From assembly GCA_965218715.1 (NCBI GenBank), contig CBDCLY010000012.1:1-63892 (forward strand): a stretch of 63,892 nucleotides of DNA, written 5' to 3'. Made by a program: the position numbers and the translations under genes. This document shows positions 46,401 through 52,329 of this stretch, in pieces. This stretch comes from CBDCLY01 sp965218715. GTDB lineage: Bacteria > Bacteroidota > Bacteroidia > Flavobacteriales_E > Vicingaceae. The notes beneath the pieces were generated by a model. It made no database searches and was not told where the DNA came from. It saw only the letters and a program-made list of their open reading frames with translations. The stretch's first letter is position 1. Each line of letters begins with the position of its first letter.

Positions 46401-46838
46401 TCAGAGCGCTTAGAAAGCAATAATGAAAGAGGCTTTGATATATATGGGCACGCTCAAATTGTAGATCAAGATGGTAAAAGTTTAATCGACTTTGGTCCTG
46501 GTAATGGTTTCTTTGGATTCAAAAAAGGAAGAAACAATTGGATTGATTATGCTTCAAAAGGAAGAATTTCTCAGTCTATACATATCAAAGAAAACATGCA
46601 TACTCAAGGTATTGCAGTGCATGGTGTGAACGTTAAAAAAATACGAAGGATAAGTCATCAGTTGAACTACAATCCCAGGTACTATAATTTCATGTTGCGT
46701 AGTTGTTCATCAGTTGCAGCAAGAGCTTTAAGGAGGTCGGGTGTTCCTGTTTTTGGTGGTCACCCTTATTTGCTTCGCTTCCAATTAAAACATAACATAA
46801 GACCCTATATGTTCAATTATACCTACATGAATGAATAG
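40500..46838 (+). CDS. Giant SpvB/FG-GAP/RHS repeat protein with distinct C-terminal tip
   Basis: 2112 residues. In order: a signal peptide (about 1-22); a SpvB-like domain (about 55-115, GLLGLGWEIAGLSAISRV); six or seven FG-GAP/VCBS-type units (about 345-760, such as DFDGDGLDDIIR and DFNADGKTDILSS); a TcdB-middle-like block (about 780-870); YD repeats (about 1080-1740); and the RHS core (about 1690-1818, LHLDHLGSIEVLTDDQG to NRYSYVMNNPLKYSDPTGE). This resembles TcB/TcC and RHS toxins, whose barrel cages a C-terminal effector. The tip (about 1819-2112) has a Gly-rich hydrophobic stretch, then His1984 (YGHAQIVD) and Cys2069 (LRSCSSVAARAL). No T9SS sorting domain is present. Effector activity is inferred. 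Confidence 0.9.
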   Translation: MKKVKLCVLLLGLFLSNASSSQNIQYEAVYSESDLQQREINQNLVVGKSPSSSSVSLTGAFNYSVPIRIPVGTKEMQPHIQINYSSQAGNGLLGLGWEIAGLSAISRVNLNHFHDNVVRNVKAQHDDAIALDGNRLVLLDGENLQSGSEYSTEKESFFKIKCHGQLGNGPKWFAVHTKEGLKLEYGRTPNSRIKDDNSATILSWKLSRTIDQHGNYIEYRYTNDGEAHFIKEIAYTGNINKEQMPYVRMVFEYANRLDASTRYAFEQGHAFRQNKLLKSIDVVYGEESRSYKAYEFKYGFDSYSVLNEIIEYGKEGSTEHYNSLRFNYWEIGEHYQEQQLSLVPGQADIFSGDFDGDGLDDIIRVPFFINGSNQKVHQDFWVYKNIGDQFQFSNTLAIGNQTQAGAGMNNNYLPFVGIIGIFPADYDGNGTVDIAIAYSGNNGQQLGKLTLDRIDVHHSLIGDAQFFQHQYSLQANAGQNFLGWRNALVVADFNADGAADIYVNTHNGFKGNGSHIDDWYYPQLFLPRISHTPLAVHGIDQFSNNKFSLNDQVHVLDMNGNGKAEIMQIFEHSEVNKTVVREYHVHDTYVSSEVLYEDNAGTTEYANFPSKGHRVEFGDFNADGKTDILSSSSANLIDWDIHLSTGRDFVFNSQHHYYASQFGEHLQVADFNGDQFSDILISTDKGSTSNLDLHTFHGIDPISNLLIQESQHEVFSDRIHGSKPLYLIEVDGDPGLEIMYFESNTQPLKFAHFTRGSQDGRLHYISTGFNELTEVKYRSLPEKNSCRGLYFQDSTAIYPLMDFGKGMIVCDELNIPDHSGDNNFSSRILQRYHYRNAKFHQQGKGFIGFGEIEYEQSHTAFDELPIQLFHDEYEVDLDHYFSRPLKSFQAHVTYDNTVSFPCHDARILDKNLMSMERKYTTISLDSHRFISQLYEVLKGNNVLGFTEEVSYEFAGNKSSIHANPSAIVTIRAKGNSAQEVERRELQYGKFDAHIASRITSERIIKTRGNKSPVEFLFERDYSGMGDLLSSIQKHPQTLQIVKENKFSYDPNFGLPLIEELIVPNHSISSRMNFMEYDDLGRFLIKQINPLGYEETWEFDDLSALAIRYNDLRPNNGIEQFEYNDFHQLILSIDQDGNKTVLTREFEIQQMNQADEPASTLYFEHKNKTGFGHEKKWFDHIGQLRKTEVSGFQQLIYSIADFDSRGSLVKESDAFFANNLKNLNTYEYDEFARLFRAHYSNSSNTILQTKTINHALHTGIVQPYNYTNREFETEEIRSDGFRTSSKVDASGKTVYTTDPAGDVSISYNSFGKVDSTFVNGALVSLVNYDDFGFKAGLEEMNSGKSKYQYNILGELLWQEDAQGRKIDQMTYDAMSRILSKNGAGNTFTYEYANSGNGIGQLIRAVNNANGIEESHVHDLNGRLMENTFRINGLDYSYSYQYNTKGQIIQQNYPDQAQLEYTYNGDGFLYKIEDRTTDPNKQLIYFEGLAQDELGKWISTNKLGGINQQITYDNYHQLDKILVPGIHERAFDFDPRNGNLRSRSDLIRQMTESFEYDAEDRLKKVKVNGQTSMSIAYDQIGNIKNKSDAGIYSYHPAKHHAIASIDNSPSNVQVSTQDIQYDAFQNPISIQEGNWEIDYQYGPFHKRRMATKRNVQTGAIATMVYTENVDLVLDQQGQTLLQMTYIQDDNAWCAIRVNEPASGLKESYALHLDHLGSIEVLTDDQGQIIAEQSFNAWGSKRDPNNWMNSAGLTPSWLKRGYTSHEQLDSFQLVHMNGRLYDPILARMLSVDNYVSDAGNSQAYNRYSYVMNNPLKYSDPTGELPVAPIIFGAVIGAYSGGAMMNGTRDVRNWNFQSGKTWGGMLAGASIGGLSGYIGAGIAGSGMAFANTSSILFSSYTYSSGFTLLSGGSHDPMIGFGVASFNLSTGELGYLGKKGNSILDNLGYGLGAMANLSDLAGMGPKGSVEFQSERLESNNERGFDIYGHAQIVDQDGKSLIDFGPGNGFFGFKKGRNNWIDYASKGRISQSIHIKENMHTQGIAVHGVNVKKIRRISHQLNYNPRYYNFMLRSCSSVAARALRRSGVPVFGGHPYLLRFQLKHNIRPYMFNYTYMNE

Positions 46839-46863
46839 ATGATTTGTGTGAAATTGAAATTAT

Positions 46864-46897
46864 TTGCCCCCTTTTTTTGAATTGGGGGCAATTTTTT
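46864..46897. terminator. Terminator after the RHS gene
   Basis: TTGCCCCC (46864-46871) pairs with GGGGGCAA (46884-46891), followed by TTTTTT. It stands between the RHS gene and a convergent gene. Confidence 0.85.
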
Positions 46898-46947
46898 GAA
46901 GAACCTTAGCTCGTTGGATAGAGAATTAATTCTTGGAATTCAATGCA

Positions 46948-47367
46948 TCAATCCTTAACCACTCGCTTGGTAATTTTGATTAAAGCGGTATTGCTTAATT
47001 CTTGGTCGGGGATATAATAGCTAACCTGACATACAACCAATGCCTCATATTCAGTGTAAACGAATTGGTCTACTTGAAACTCCAATACATCATGTTTGGC
47101 TTTTATATAGGATTTCAAACGAAGATAGATGTCGCTAAAGTAGGTTGGGAACGAGGTGCCAGAGCCATTAAATTGTATGCTGTGTTTAGATTTTATGCAG
47201 TTTAAGGTTTTGCCACCCAATTCCCACTGAAAGCGACCTTGATTCCCGTTTTTATCTGCACAAGTAATGACCCACTTGCTCAATATAGAAGACTTTTTTT
47301 GAGCAATGGATTTTTGCGATAGAAGAAAGAAAGTAGCAATAAATAAAAATTGAATGAATCTTTCCAT
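46948..47367 (-). CDS. Small secreted protein of unknown function
   Basis: A 139-residue protein I do not recognise. It has a signal peptide ending about SQKSIAQ and a mostly beta-rich body with three Cys (ITCADKNGN, LNCIKS, ALVVCQVSYY). It is convergent with the RHS gene, so by position it does not look like its immunity partner, but this cannot be excluded. Confidence 0.55.
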   Translation of the reverse strand: MERFIQFLFIATFFLLSQKSIAQKKSSILSKWVITCADKNGNQGRFQWELGGKTLNCIKSKHSIQFNGSGTSFPTYFSDIYLRLKSYIKAKHDVLEFQVDQFVYTEYEALVVCQVSYYIPDQELSNTALIKITKRVVKD

Positions 47368-47404
47368 TTTATTCCAGTTGGTTTAATAAAATACGAAATA
47401 AATA

Positions 47405-47935
47405 TTAAAAGGTTGATTTTGAATTAATTGCTAATTTGATATGTGCCAAATGATGCCTGCAATGCCAGTCATAAATTCCTAAGTTTTTATCTAGTCTTAC
47501 CAAGTCTTCGCTTTCGGGATGATAGAAGCATTTTTCCCAATCTAGAGTACTCATGTTATTTAAAAAAACATACCATCTGTGATGCAAACCTTTTAGGAGA
47601 GATAAGGAGGCGCTGAGGTCGATTTCATTTGCATCTTTCATCTTGGCCCATTCCGCTTCCTCGTAAGGTTTAATGCTTGGGTTTTCCTCTGTCAAGGCCA
47701 ATTTAAAACGCATGTAACTATTCATGTGACTATCGGCACAATGATGAACAACTTGTGAAATGGTCCAACCACCAGGTCGATATCGATACAAATACGCTTC
47801 AGCTTCCAGTGAATTCACAAGATGTTCTACTTCATGAGGGAAAGTCTTGATGGTATTCATCCACTTTGCTAAATCTTGTTCGTCGATTTGCTCATGCTTA
47901 GGGCATTTTCCAATCGGGAATTGTAGATCTTCCAT
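47405..47935 (-). CDS. DinB-superfamily protein, YfiT-like
   Basis: A 176-residue four-helix-bundle protein. Metal-binding His fit VVHHCADSHMNSY (about residue 65) and WHCRHHLAHIKLA (about 157), the layout of YfiT and related DinB_2 bacillithiol or thiol S-transferases. Starts FPIGKCPKHEQIDEQDLAKW, also YfiT-like. Cytoplasmic. The thiol substrate is not shown by the sequence. Confidence 0.82.
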   Translation of the reverse strand: MEDLQFPIGKCPKHEQIDEQDLAKWMNTIKTFPHEVEHLVNSLEAEAYLYRYRPGGWTISQVVHHCADSHMNSYMRFKLALTEENPSIKPYEEAEWAKMKDANEIDLSASLSLLKGLHHRWYVFLNNMSTLDWEKCFYHPESEDLVRLDKNLGIYDWHCRHHLAHIKLAINSKSTF

Positions 47936-47978
47936 GCTAATTTGAATTGACTAACAAATGAATAATGTGCTGTTTAAT

Positions 47979-48434
47979 CTACTTTTTATCCTGATCCTCC
48001 TCATCCTCATCATCTTCTTGTTCAATTATTTGTCCATCAGAATTTAACTCCAACTCAATTCCCTTGAGTTCTTTCATTAACTCCACATCATATAGTAGCT
48101 GTTCTCCCTCTTCTTCTACCATCACCCTCATGATTTCATAATCAGAATATTTTTCGTCTATTGTCAATTGAACTTGTGGAGGGATTTCTTCCTTAAACAA
48201 TTCTTGAGATTTGCTCAATACCTCTCCTTTGGCATTTAACTCGAGTTCTATTCTTCTTTCTTCCAAGTCGAATTCAACCTGATATTCATTTTCTTTATCC
48301 GATTCCCATTCTGGATCTTCTGCATTGGGAAATAGTATTGAAAATTTATGCAAAACATTTTCTGGAACTTCTTCTTGAGCAAATCCAAATAGACTAATGG
48401 ACATAAAGGCGAATAATATAATGGACTTCATCAT
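47979..48434 (-). CDS. PepSY-like acidic secreted protein
   Basis: A 151-residue protein with a signal peptide (to about FGFAQ) and two PepSY-like units (VLHKFSILFPNAEDPEWES and IDEKYSDYEIMRVMVEEEG). The C terminus is a run of Glu/Asp. Such periplasmic PepSY-like domains often bind or inhibit other proteins, but the partner is unknown. It lies upstream of the YfiT-like gene on the same strand. Confidence 0.7.
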   Translation of the reverse strand: MMKSIILFAFMSISLFGFAQEEVPENVLHKFSILFPNAEDPEWESDKENEYQVEFDLEERRIELELNAKGEVLSKSQELFKEEIPPQVQLTIDEKYSDYEIMRVMVEEEGEQLLYDVELMKELKGIELELNSDGQIIEQEDDEDEEDQDKK

Positions 48435-48465
48435 AATTTTTGTTTAAAGGTAAAATTTCTTTTAA

Positions 48466-49392
48466 CTAAATGGCAAGCAATGCGCCTAAAATTGCATCAA
48501 CAACTTTTGCCATTTCATTCAGGTTTAGGGTTTCAAGTTTATCGCTTGCCAAATGGTAATTGTCATTTCTAAAAAACGAAGTGTCGGTGATCATTAAGGC
48601 AGAATATCCTTGGTCCCAATAACTCCGATGATCAGAAAAATCGATGCCCTCAATTGATCTTGGGCCACTAAACTTTTTGACCTTTAGATTGGCTGCTTTT
48701 TTAAATTTTCTATTGAATCTTCGGCTGAATTTTCCCTTCTGTAGCTTATTTACAAGAGTAATGTAGTCCCCTTTATTCCCATAAATTAGAGAAAATACAC
48801 CCAAAGGATAGCCCTGAGATTTTTTTCTGAAATCGAAATAGCCAATCATTTCAACACTGACCATTCCAAACACTTTTCTATCTGCCTCTACTAAACTTTT
48901 AGCATGAATGACACTTCCCATGTATTCTGTTGCATAATAGGGAGGTTCTTCCAATGTGTAAGCCACCATCTCAATTCGATAGCTCAAATCCTTGCCTTCT
49001 AATTGCCTGGCCAATTCAAGGATTCCAGCTACTCCGCTGGCATTGTCATCGGCACCCTCTTGAACACCATAAACATCGTAATGAGCACCAACAACAATTG
49101 TTTCTTCCAGATGATCTGAAAAAACAGCAATTACATTTTTATAAGTTTTCCCTCCTACAAGGTATTCTTGAAAATAAACAGTGTCAGCAAAAGGAATTAG
49201 GTTTTCACGGATATAATCTGCAGTTTGGTTTAAGGTGGAAATTTCTTTATAATTTCGAGGTCGTTCGGTCTTTGTTATTTTAACCAAGTGCTTCTTTAAA
49301 AGGGCTGTATCAGTTTGTGCACTTAGCAAAGTGGATACAAAAAGAAAAAGAAATGTAAAGGCGATAGGATAAAATAGGCTTCGATTGGTCAT
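48466..49392 (-). CDS. Secreted M28-family zinc aminopeptidase
   Basis: About 308 residues. A signal peptide starts at MTNRSLFYPIAF (ATG at 49392, preferred to the upstream in-frame 49428). Zinc ligands are His in VVGAHYDVYG, Asp in EGADDNASGV, Glu in AYTLEEPPYY (with the general base Glu), and later Asp/His in EMIGYFD and DFSDHRSYW, as in the M28 peptidases. It should cleave N-terminal residues from peptides in the periplasm or outside. Confidence 0.88.
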   Translation of the reverse strand: MTNRSLFYPIAFTFLFLFVSTLLSAQTDTALLKKHLVKITKTERPRNYKEISTLNQTADYIRENLIPFADTVYFQEYLVGGKTYKNVIAVFSDHLEETIVVGAHYDVYGVQEGADDNASGVAGILELARQLEGKDLSYRIEMVAYTLEEPPYYATEYMGSVIHAKSLVEADRKVFGMVSVEMIGYFDFRKKSQGYPLGVFSLIYGNKGDYITLVNKLQKGKFSRRFNRKFKKAANLKVKKFSGPRSIEGIDFSDHRSYWDQGYSALMITDTSFFRNDNYHLASDKLETLNLNEMAKVVDAILGALLAI

Positions 49393-49477
49393 AAGATTTA
49401 TTAATTGTTGATGAAATTTTATTCTCAAATAATAATTCTCATTAAAAGAGATTATTTTTACCCTAAAGCTACAAAAT

Positions 49478-50017
49478 ATGAATAGCTCTAAATTTTTTCT
49501 TTTACTTTTTTTCCTACTGGGATTTACCTGCGCCTCTATGAGTCAGGTAGTTGCCTATATGGATAAGCGCAAAGGAAAAATTCACATGGAAATAGAGTTT
49601 TTATTGCCCTTGAGAAGTGGAGAGGTAATCAATGAAGTTTATCAAGTGTTGGGAGACTCTTATCGCTTAAAAGAGCGAGATACTTTAGAATCTTTAATGC
49701 GAACTGATGAAATGATCCAGCGACATTATGCTGTATTTTATTCCTGCGATTCACTTGTAAATGTTGTTAGAAATGGAAGTCTAGATGCTGCAACTGAAAT
49801 TGAAATCATGCTGTATGCAAAGAAAAATTTAAAACCAGATCAATGGCGAGCTTTCTCCTTCAAAGAAAGAAGGCCAAAAATGATTCAATTGCATAAACTT
49901 TGCTATGATTCCTATATGGAGCACAATAAATCTTGGCTCAATCATCAAAAGAGTAGAATTGATGCCTTGATCAATGAGACTCCTCAAAGTCAAGATCCTG
50001 AGGCTGAGGAAGACTAG
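49478..50017 (+). CDS. Secreted protein of unknown function
   Basis: A 179-residue protein with a signal peptide (to about SMSQ). The body is alpha-helical and charged, ending in an acidic tail (SQDPEAEED). I do not recognise a family. Its 3' end overlaps by 47 bases the 3' end of the opposite-strand gene that starts at 50555. Confidence 0.55.
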   Translation: MNSSKFFLLLFFLLGFTCASMSQVVAYMDKRKGKIHMEIEFLLPLRSGEVINEVYQVLGDSYRLKERDTLESLMRTDEMIQRHYAVFYSCDSLVNVVRNGSLDAATEIEIMLYAKKNLKPDQWRAFSFKERRPKMIQLHKLCYDSYMEHNKSWLNHQKSRIDALINETPQSQDPEAEED

Positions 50018-50537
50018 GAAACTCTTCCATGTCACTGATGGATTCGATTATCTCAAACTGAATTGCATCAAACCAAATTTTTCCAGAACCACTTAATAAA
50101 GCACCAAAGTTTAGACTTTTTGCATTTTTAGGAACATCTAAACTGATTTCGCAAAGTGTCCAATCCATGCTACCTTTTAAGGGTCGATCCCCCATGTTGT
50201 CAAAACTCAATGCATGTTGCTTTTCCCCTTTTCCATCTATTCGCAACCACATTCCTGCCCAGGACTTTACTTCATCTGTTTTAATGTAGCCAGTCATCTT
50301 AATTTTTTTGCCTAGAAAATCTTTAGCAGAACAGGTTTGCATATAGGTTCCGAAACCTTTTATCGACTTTCGCTTGGAAAAAATATATGCAGCGTGTTCA
50401 CCCGACTTGCTAGATTCATCCTTTACAACTCCAACTTCATAATCTTCTGAATTAGAACCAGCCTTAAACCACGTCTTTTGGGCTGAAGCGAATTGTAGAT
50501 TTAAAATAAATATGGAAATGCAGAAAAGTACTTTCAT
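49971..50537 (-). CDS. Secreted protein with a carbohydrate-binding-like beta domain
   Basis: About 188 residues. The signal peptide MKVLFCISIFILNLQFASAQ favours the ATG at 50537 over the upstream in-frame start at 50555. The body is a jelly-roll-like beta sandwich (KKIKMTGYIKTDEVKSWAGMWLRIDG, then MDWTLCEISLDVPKNAKSLN and FGALLSGSGKIWFDAIQFEI), the type seen as a sensor or carbohydrate-binding-like domain in Bacteroidota. Ligand is unknown. Confidence 0.65.
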   Translation of the reverse strand: MKVLFCISIFILNLQFASAQKTWFKAGSNSEDYEVGVVKDESSKSGEHAAYIFSKRKSIKGFGTYMQTCSAKDFLGKKIKMTGYIKTDEVKSWAGMWLRIDGKGEKQHALSFDNMGDRPLKGSMDWTLCEISLDVPKNAKSLNFGALLSGSGKIWFDAIQFEIIESISDMEEFPSLPQPQDLDFEESH

Positions 50538-50585
50538 GTTGATATTCTTATTCATAATTAAGCGAAGTTTTGCTTTTGTTCTATT

Positions 50586-50593
50586 TATTTTTG
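50586..50593 (+). promoter_or_regulatory. -7 element for the beta-barrel-like gene
   Basis: TATTTTTG matches TAnnTTTG exactly, only 4 bases before the ATG at 50598, which argues for the next in-frame ATG at 50607 as the real start. Confidence 0.5.
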
Positions 50594-50606
50594 CTGAATG
50601 AAAGTT

Positions 50607-51230
50607 ATGAAATTCATAATACTTCTCTTTGTTTTATCTCTGACTCCAAAATTAATGGCCCAAGAAGCGGAGCAGGAGAAGGTAAAGTTTCTTTTTGGTT
50701 TTGATTCTAGAAGAACGATAGTAGATAGTAAGAATACTAGAATTATTGGCATACGTATGGGTTTACAATTAAAAGACCCTAAACATAGAGTTGGTATAGG
50801 ATTTTACAATATGCAAAATGATTTAAAACGTATAAATCAACAAGTAGATGAGCTCAATTTCACACTTGATACCTTAAGAATTGCTTACGGTTACTTTGCT
50901 TTATTTTATGAGAGGGTTTGGCTTCATAAAGAAAAATATGAGATTTCAAGCCCTTTCGTTTTAGGTTTTGGAAGTGTTGATCGCAAGTATATAGACCAGA
51001 ATAATGAACTAAATGATTTGCCAAAGACTGGCATATCAGTATTGGAAGTATCCTTGGCTAGCCATTATAAATTCAAACCATGGGTTGGTCTGGGTGCGGG
51101 ATTTGGCTATAATTTAGTATTATCAAATAAACCAACTCTTAGCCGAGCATTCAATGGGCCCTTTTATGTATTCAAAATCAAACTTTTCCTAGGTGAATTG
51201 TACCGAGGAATTAGAAAAAAGAAAGACTAA
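50607..51230 (+). CDS. Predicted outer-membrane beta-barrel protein
   Basis: About 207 residues with a signal peptide (MKFIILLFVLSL...MAQ). Alternating hydrophobic strands with aromatic ends (GIRMGLQLKDPKHRVGIGFY, LRIAYGYFALFYERVWL, WVGLGAGFGYNLVLS) suggest a small barrel. Function unknown. The start at 50607 is preferred on promoter spacing; ATG at 50598 is the alternative. Its stop overlaps the next minus-strand gene. Confidence 0.6.
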   Translation: MKFIILLFVLSLTPKLMAQEAEQEKVKFLFGFDSRRTIVDSKNTRIIGIRMGLQLKDPKHRVGIGFYNMQNDLKRINQQVDELNFTLDTLRIAYGYFALFYERVWLHKEKYEISSPFVLGFGSVDRKYIDQNNELNDLPKTGISVLEVSLASHYKFKPWVGLGAGFGYNLVLSNKPTLSRAFNGPFYVFKIKLFLGELYRGIRKKKD

Positions 51231-52006
51231 GCAGCGCTTATACCTTCACTACTAGGGTCTTCTTCAGTTCTTGGCTGAAAGATTTGATCATACATTTCAA
51301 ATATCAGCAAATAGCTATAAGGAATGATAATTAGGAGACCAGCTCCACAGGTAATTACAGTCCCAATAGCTACTATAATAATACAGATTATGGAGAAGAC
51401 TAGAAAACTGAAAAAGTGCTGTCCAACTGCTTTTCTACTAGTTTCTAGGGCTTCCCAGAAACCCATTTGAGCATCTACGATTAAAGCAGTTGCAAACATG
51501 AATGATAAACTAACATAGATGGACACTCCCATTACCAATAAAATGGAAAGGAAAAATAATGGAAGGTTACTGATCATATCTTCTTGAACAAAACTTTCAA
51601 ATTCATAAGAATTTATGTTTCCTTGAATTAGGTCCCAAATGGACTCAATGGGAAGGATGCTGGCAAATACTATGAAAAAGAGAGGGACAATCAATAAAAA
51701 TATGATCAATTGAGCAACAAAGATGTTTCCGATGTAATTGAAGCCTTGAAAAAAGTCACCAGCCTTGGCGCTTCCTCTTTTTATATTTCTTGCATAAATA
51801 TAAAAACCAGCAAAAAGAATCACTGAAAGGAAATTATTAAAGAAGTTGAGCACAGGAATTAAACTCAATGCCAATAAAATTAGAAACAAGAGTATGGTCA
51901 TGGCAATGAAGGTAGCGGTCTCTTTTCCAAACAATTTCCAAGCCCCACTTAAGTAAGAGTTGTAATCGAATTCGTATCCGTTTTTTAAGTCGTTAATTTT
52001 TCTCAT
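51227..52006 (-). CDS. Six-TM membrane protein, DUF975/YciC-like
   Basis: A 259-residue integral membrane protein with about six TM helices and a cytosolic N terminus (YEFDYNSYLSGAWKLFGKE). It resembles DUF975/YciC-like and related proteins in Bacteroidota; function unknown. It overlaps the DUF2752 gene by 14 bases, so the pair is cotranscribed. Confidence 0.65.
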   Translation of the reverse strand: MRKINDLKNGYEFDYNSYLSGAWKLFGKETATFIAMTILLFLILLALSLIPVLNFFNNFLSVILFAGFYIYARNIKRGSAKAGDFFQGFNYIGNIFVAQLIIFLLIVPLFFIVFASILPIESIWDLIQGNINSYEFESFVQEDMISNLPLFFLSILLVMGVSIYVSLSFMFATALIVDAQMGFWEALETSRKAVGQHFFSFLVFSIICIIIVAIGTVITCGAGLLIIIPYSYLLIFEMYDQIFQPRTEEDPSSEGISAA

Positions 52007-52295
52007 GCGAGTATGTTTTTAATTTTAGTAAAAAAGTAGTAGATCCAATGCATATGAAAAGGATAAAAAAGATAATGCCCAATGGGTTAAGCTTCCACGA
52101 TTGAAGAATTTCTCCAGACAATAGCGTAAAAATGGCTCGGGTTGTTCCGCAGGCAAGACAATCCATGTGAAACAATGTTTTTACAACACATGGCATTAGG
52201 ATTCCAAGTCCAAAAACATTTTCAAGGATAATTGACAGCAAATAAATGGCGCCTAGAATTAAAAATAATTTCTTAAAAATGGGAAATTGTTTCAT
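51993..52295 (-). CDS. DUF2752 family membrane protein
   Basis: A 100-residue protein with two or three TM helices and the DUF2752 signature: Cys pair and TRA box (DCLACGTTRAIFTLLSGE) followed by WKLNPLGIIFFI. The Cys pair could bind metal or form a disulfide. Function is unknown. It starts the pair with the six-TM protein. Confidence 0.85.
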   Translation of the reverse strand: MKQFPIFKKLFLILGAIYLLSIILENVFGLGILMPCVVKTLFHMDCLACGTTRAIFTLLSGEILQSWKLNPLGIIFFILFICIGSTTFLLKLKTYSHEKN

Positions 52296-52329
52296 GTTTC
52301 GAAGCTAAAAAAAAATGAAGAAAAACACA

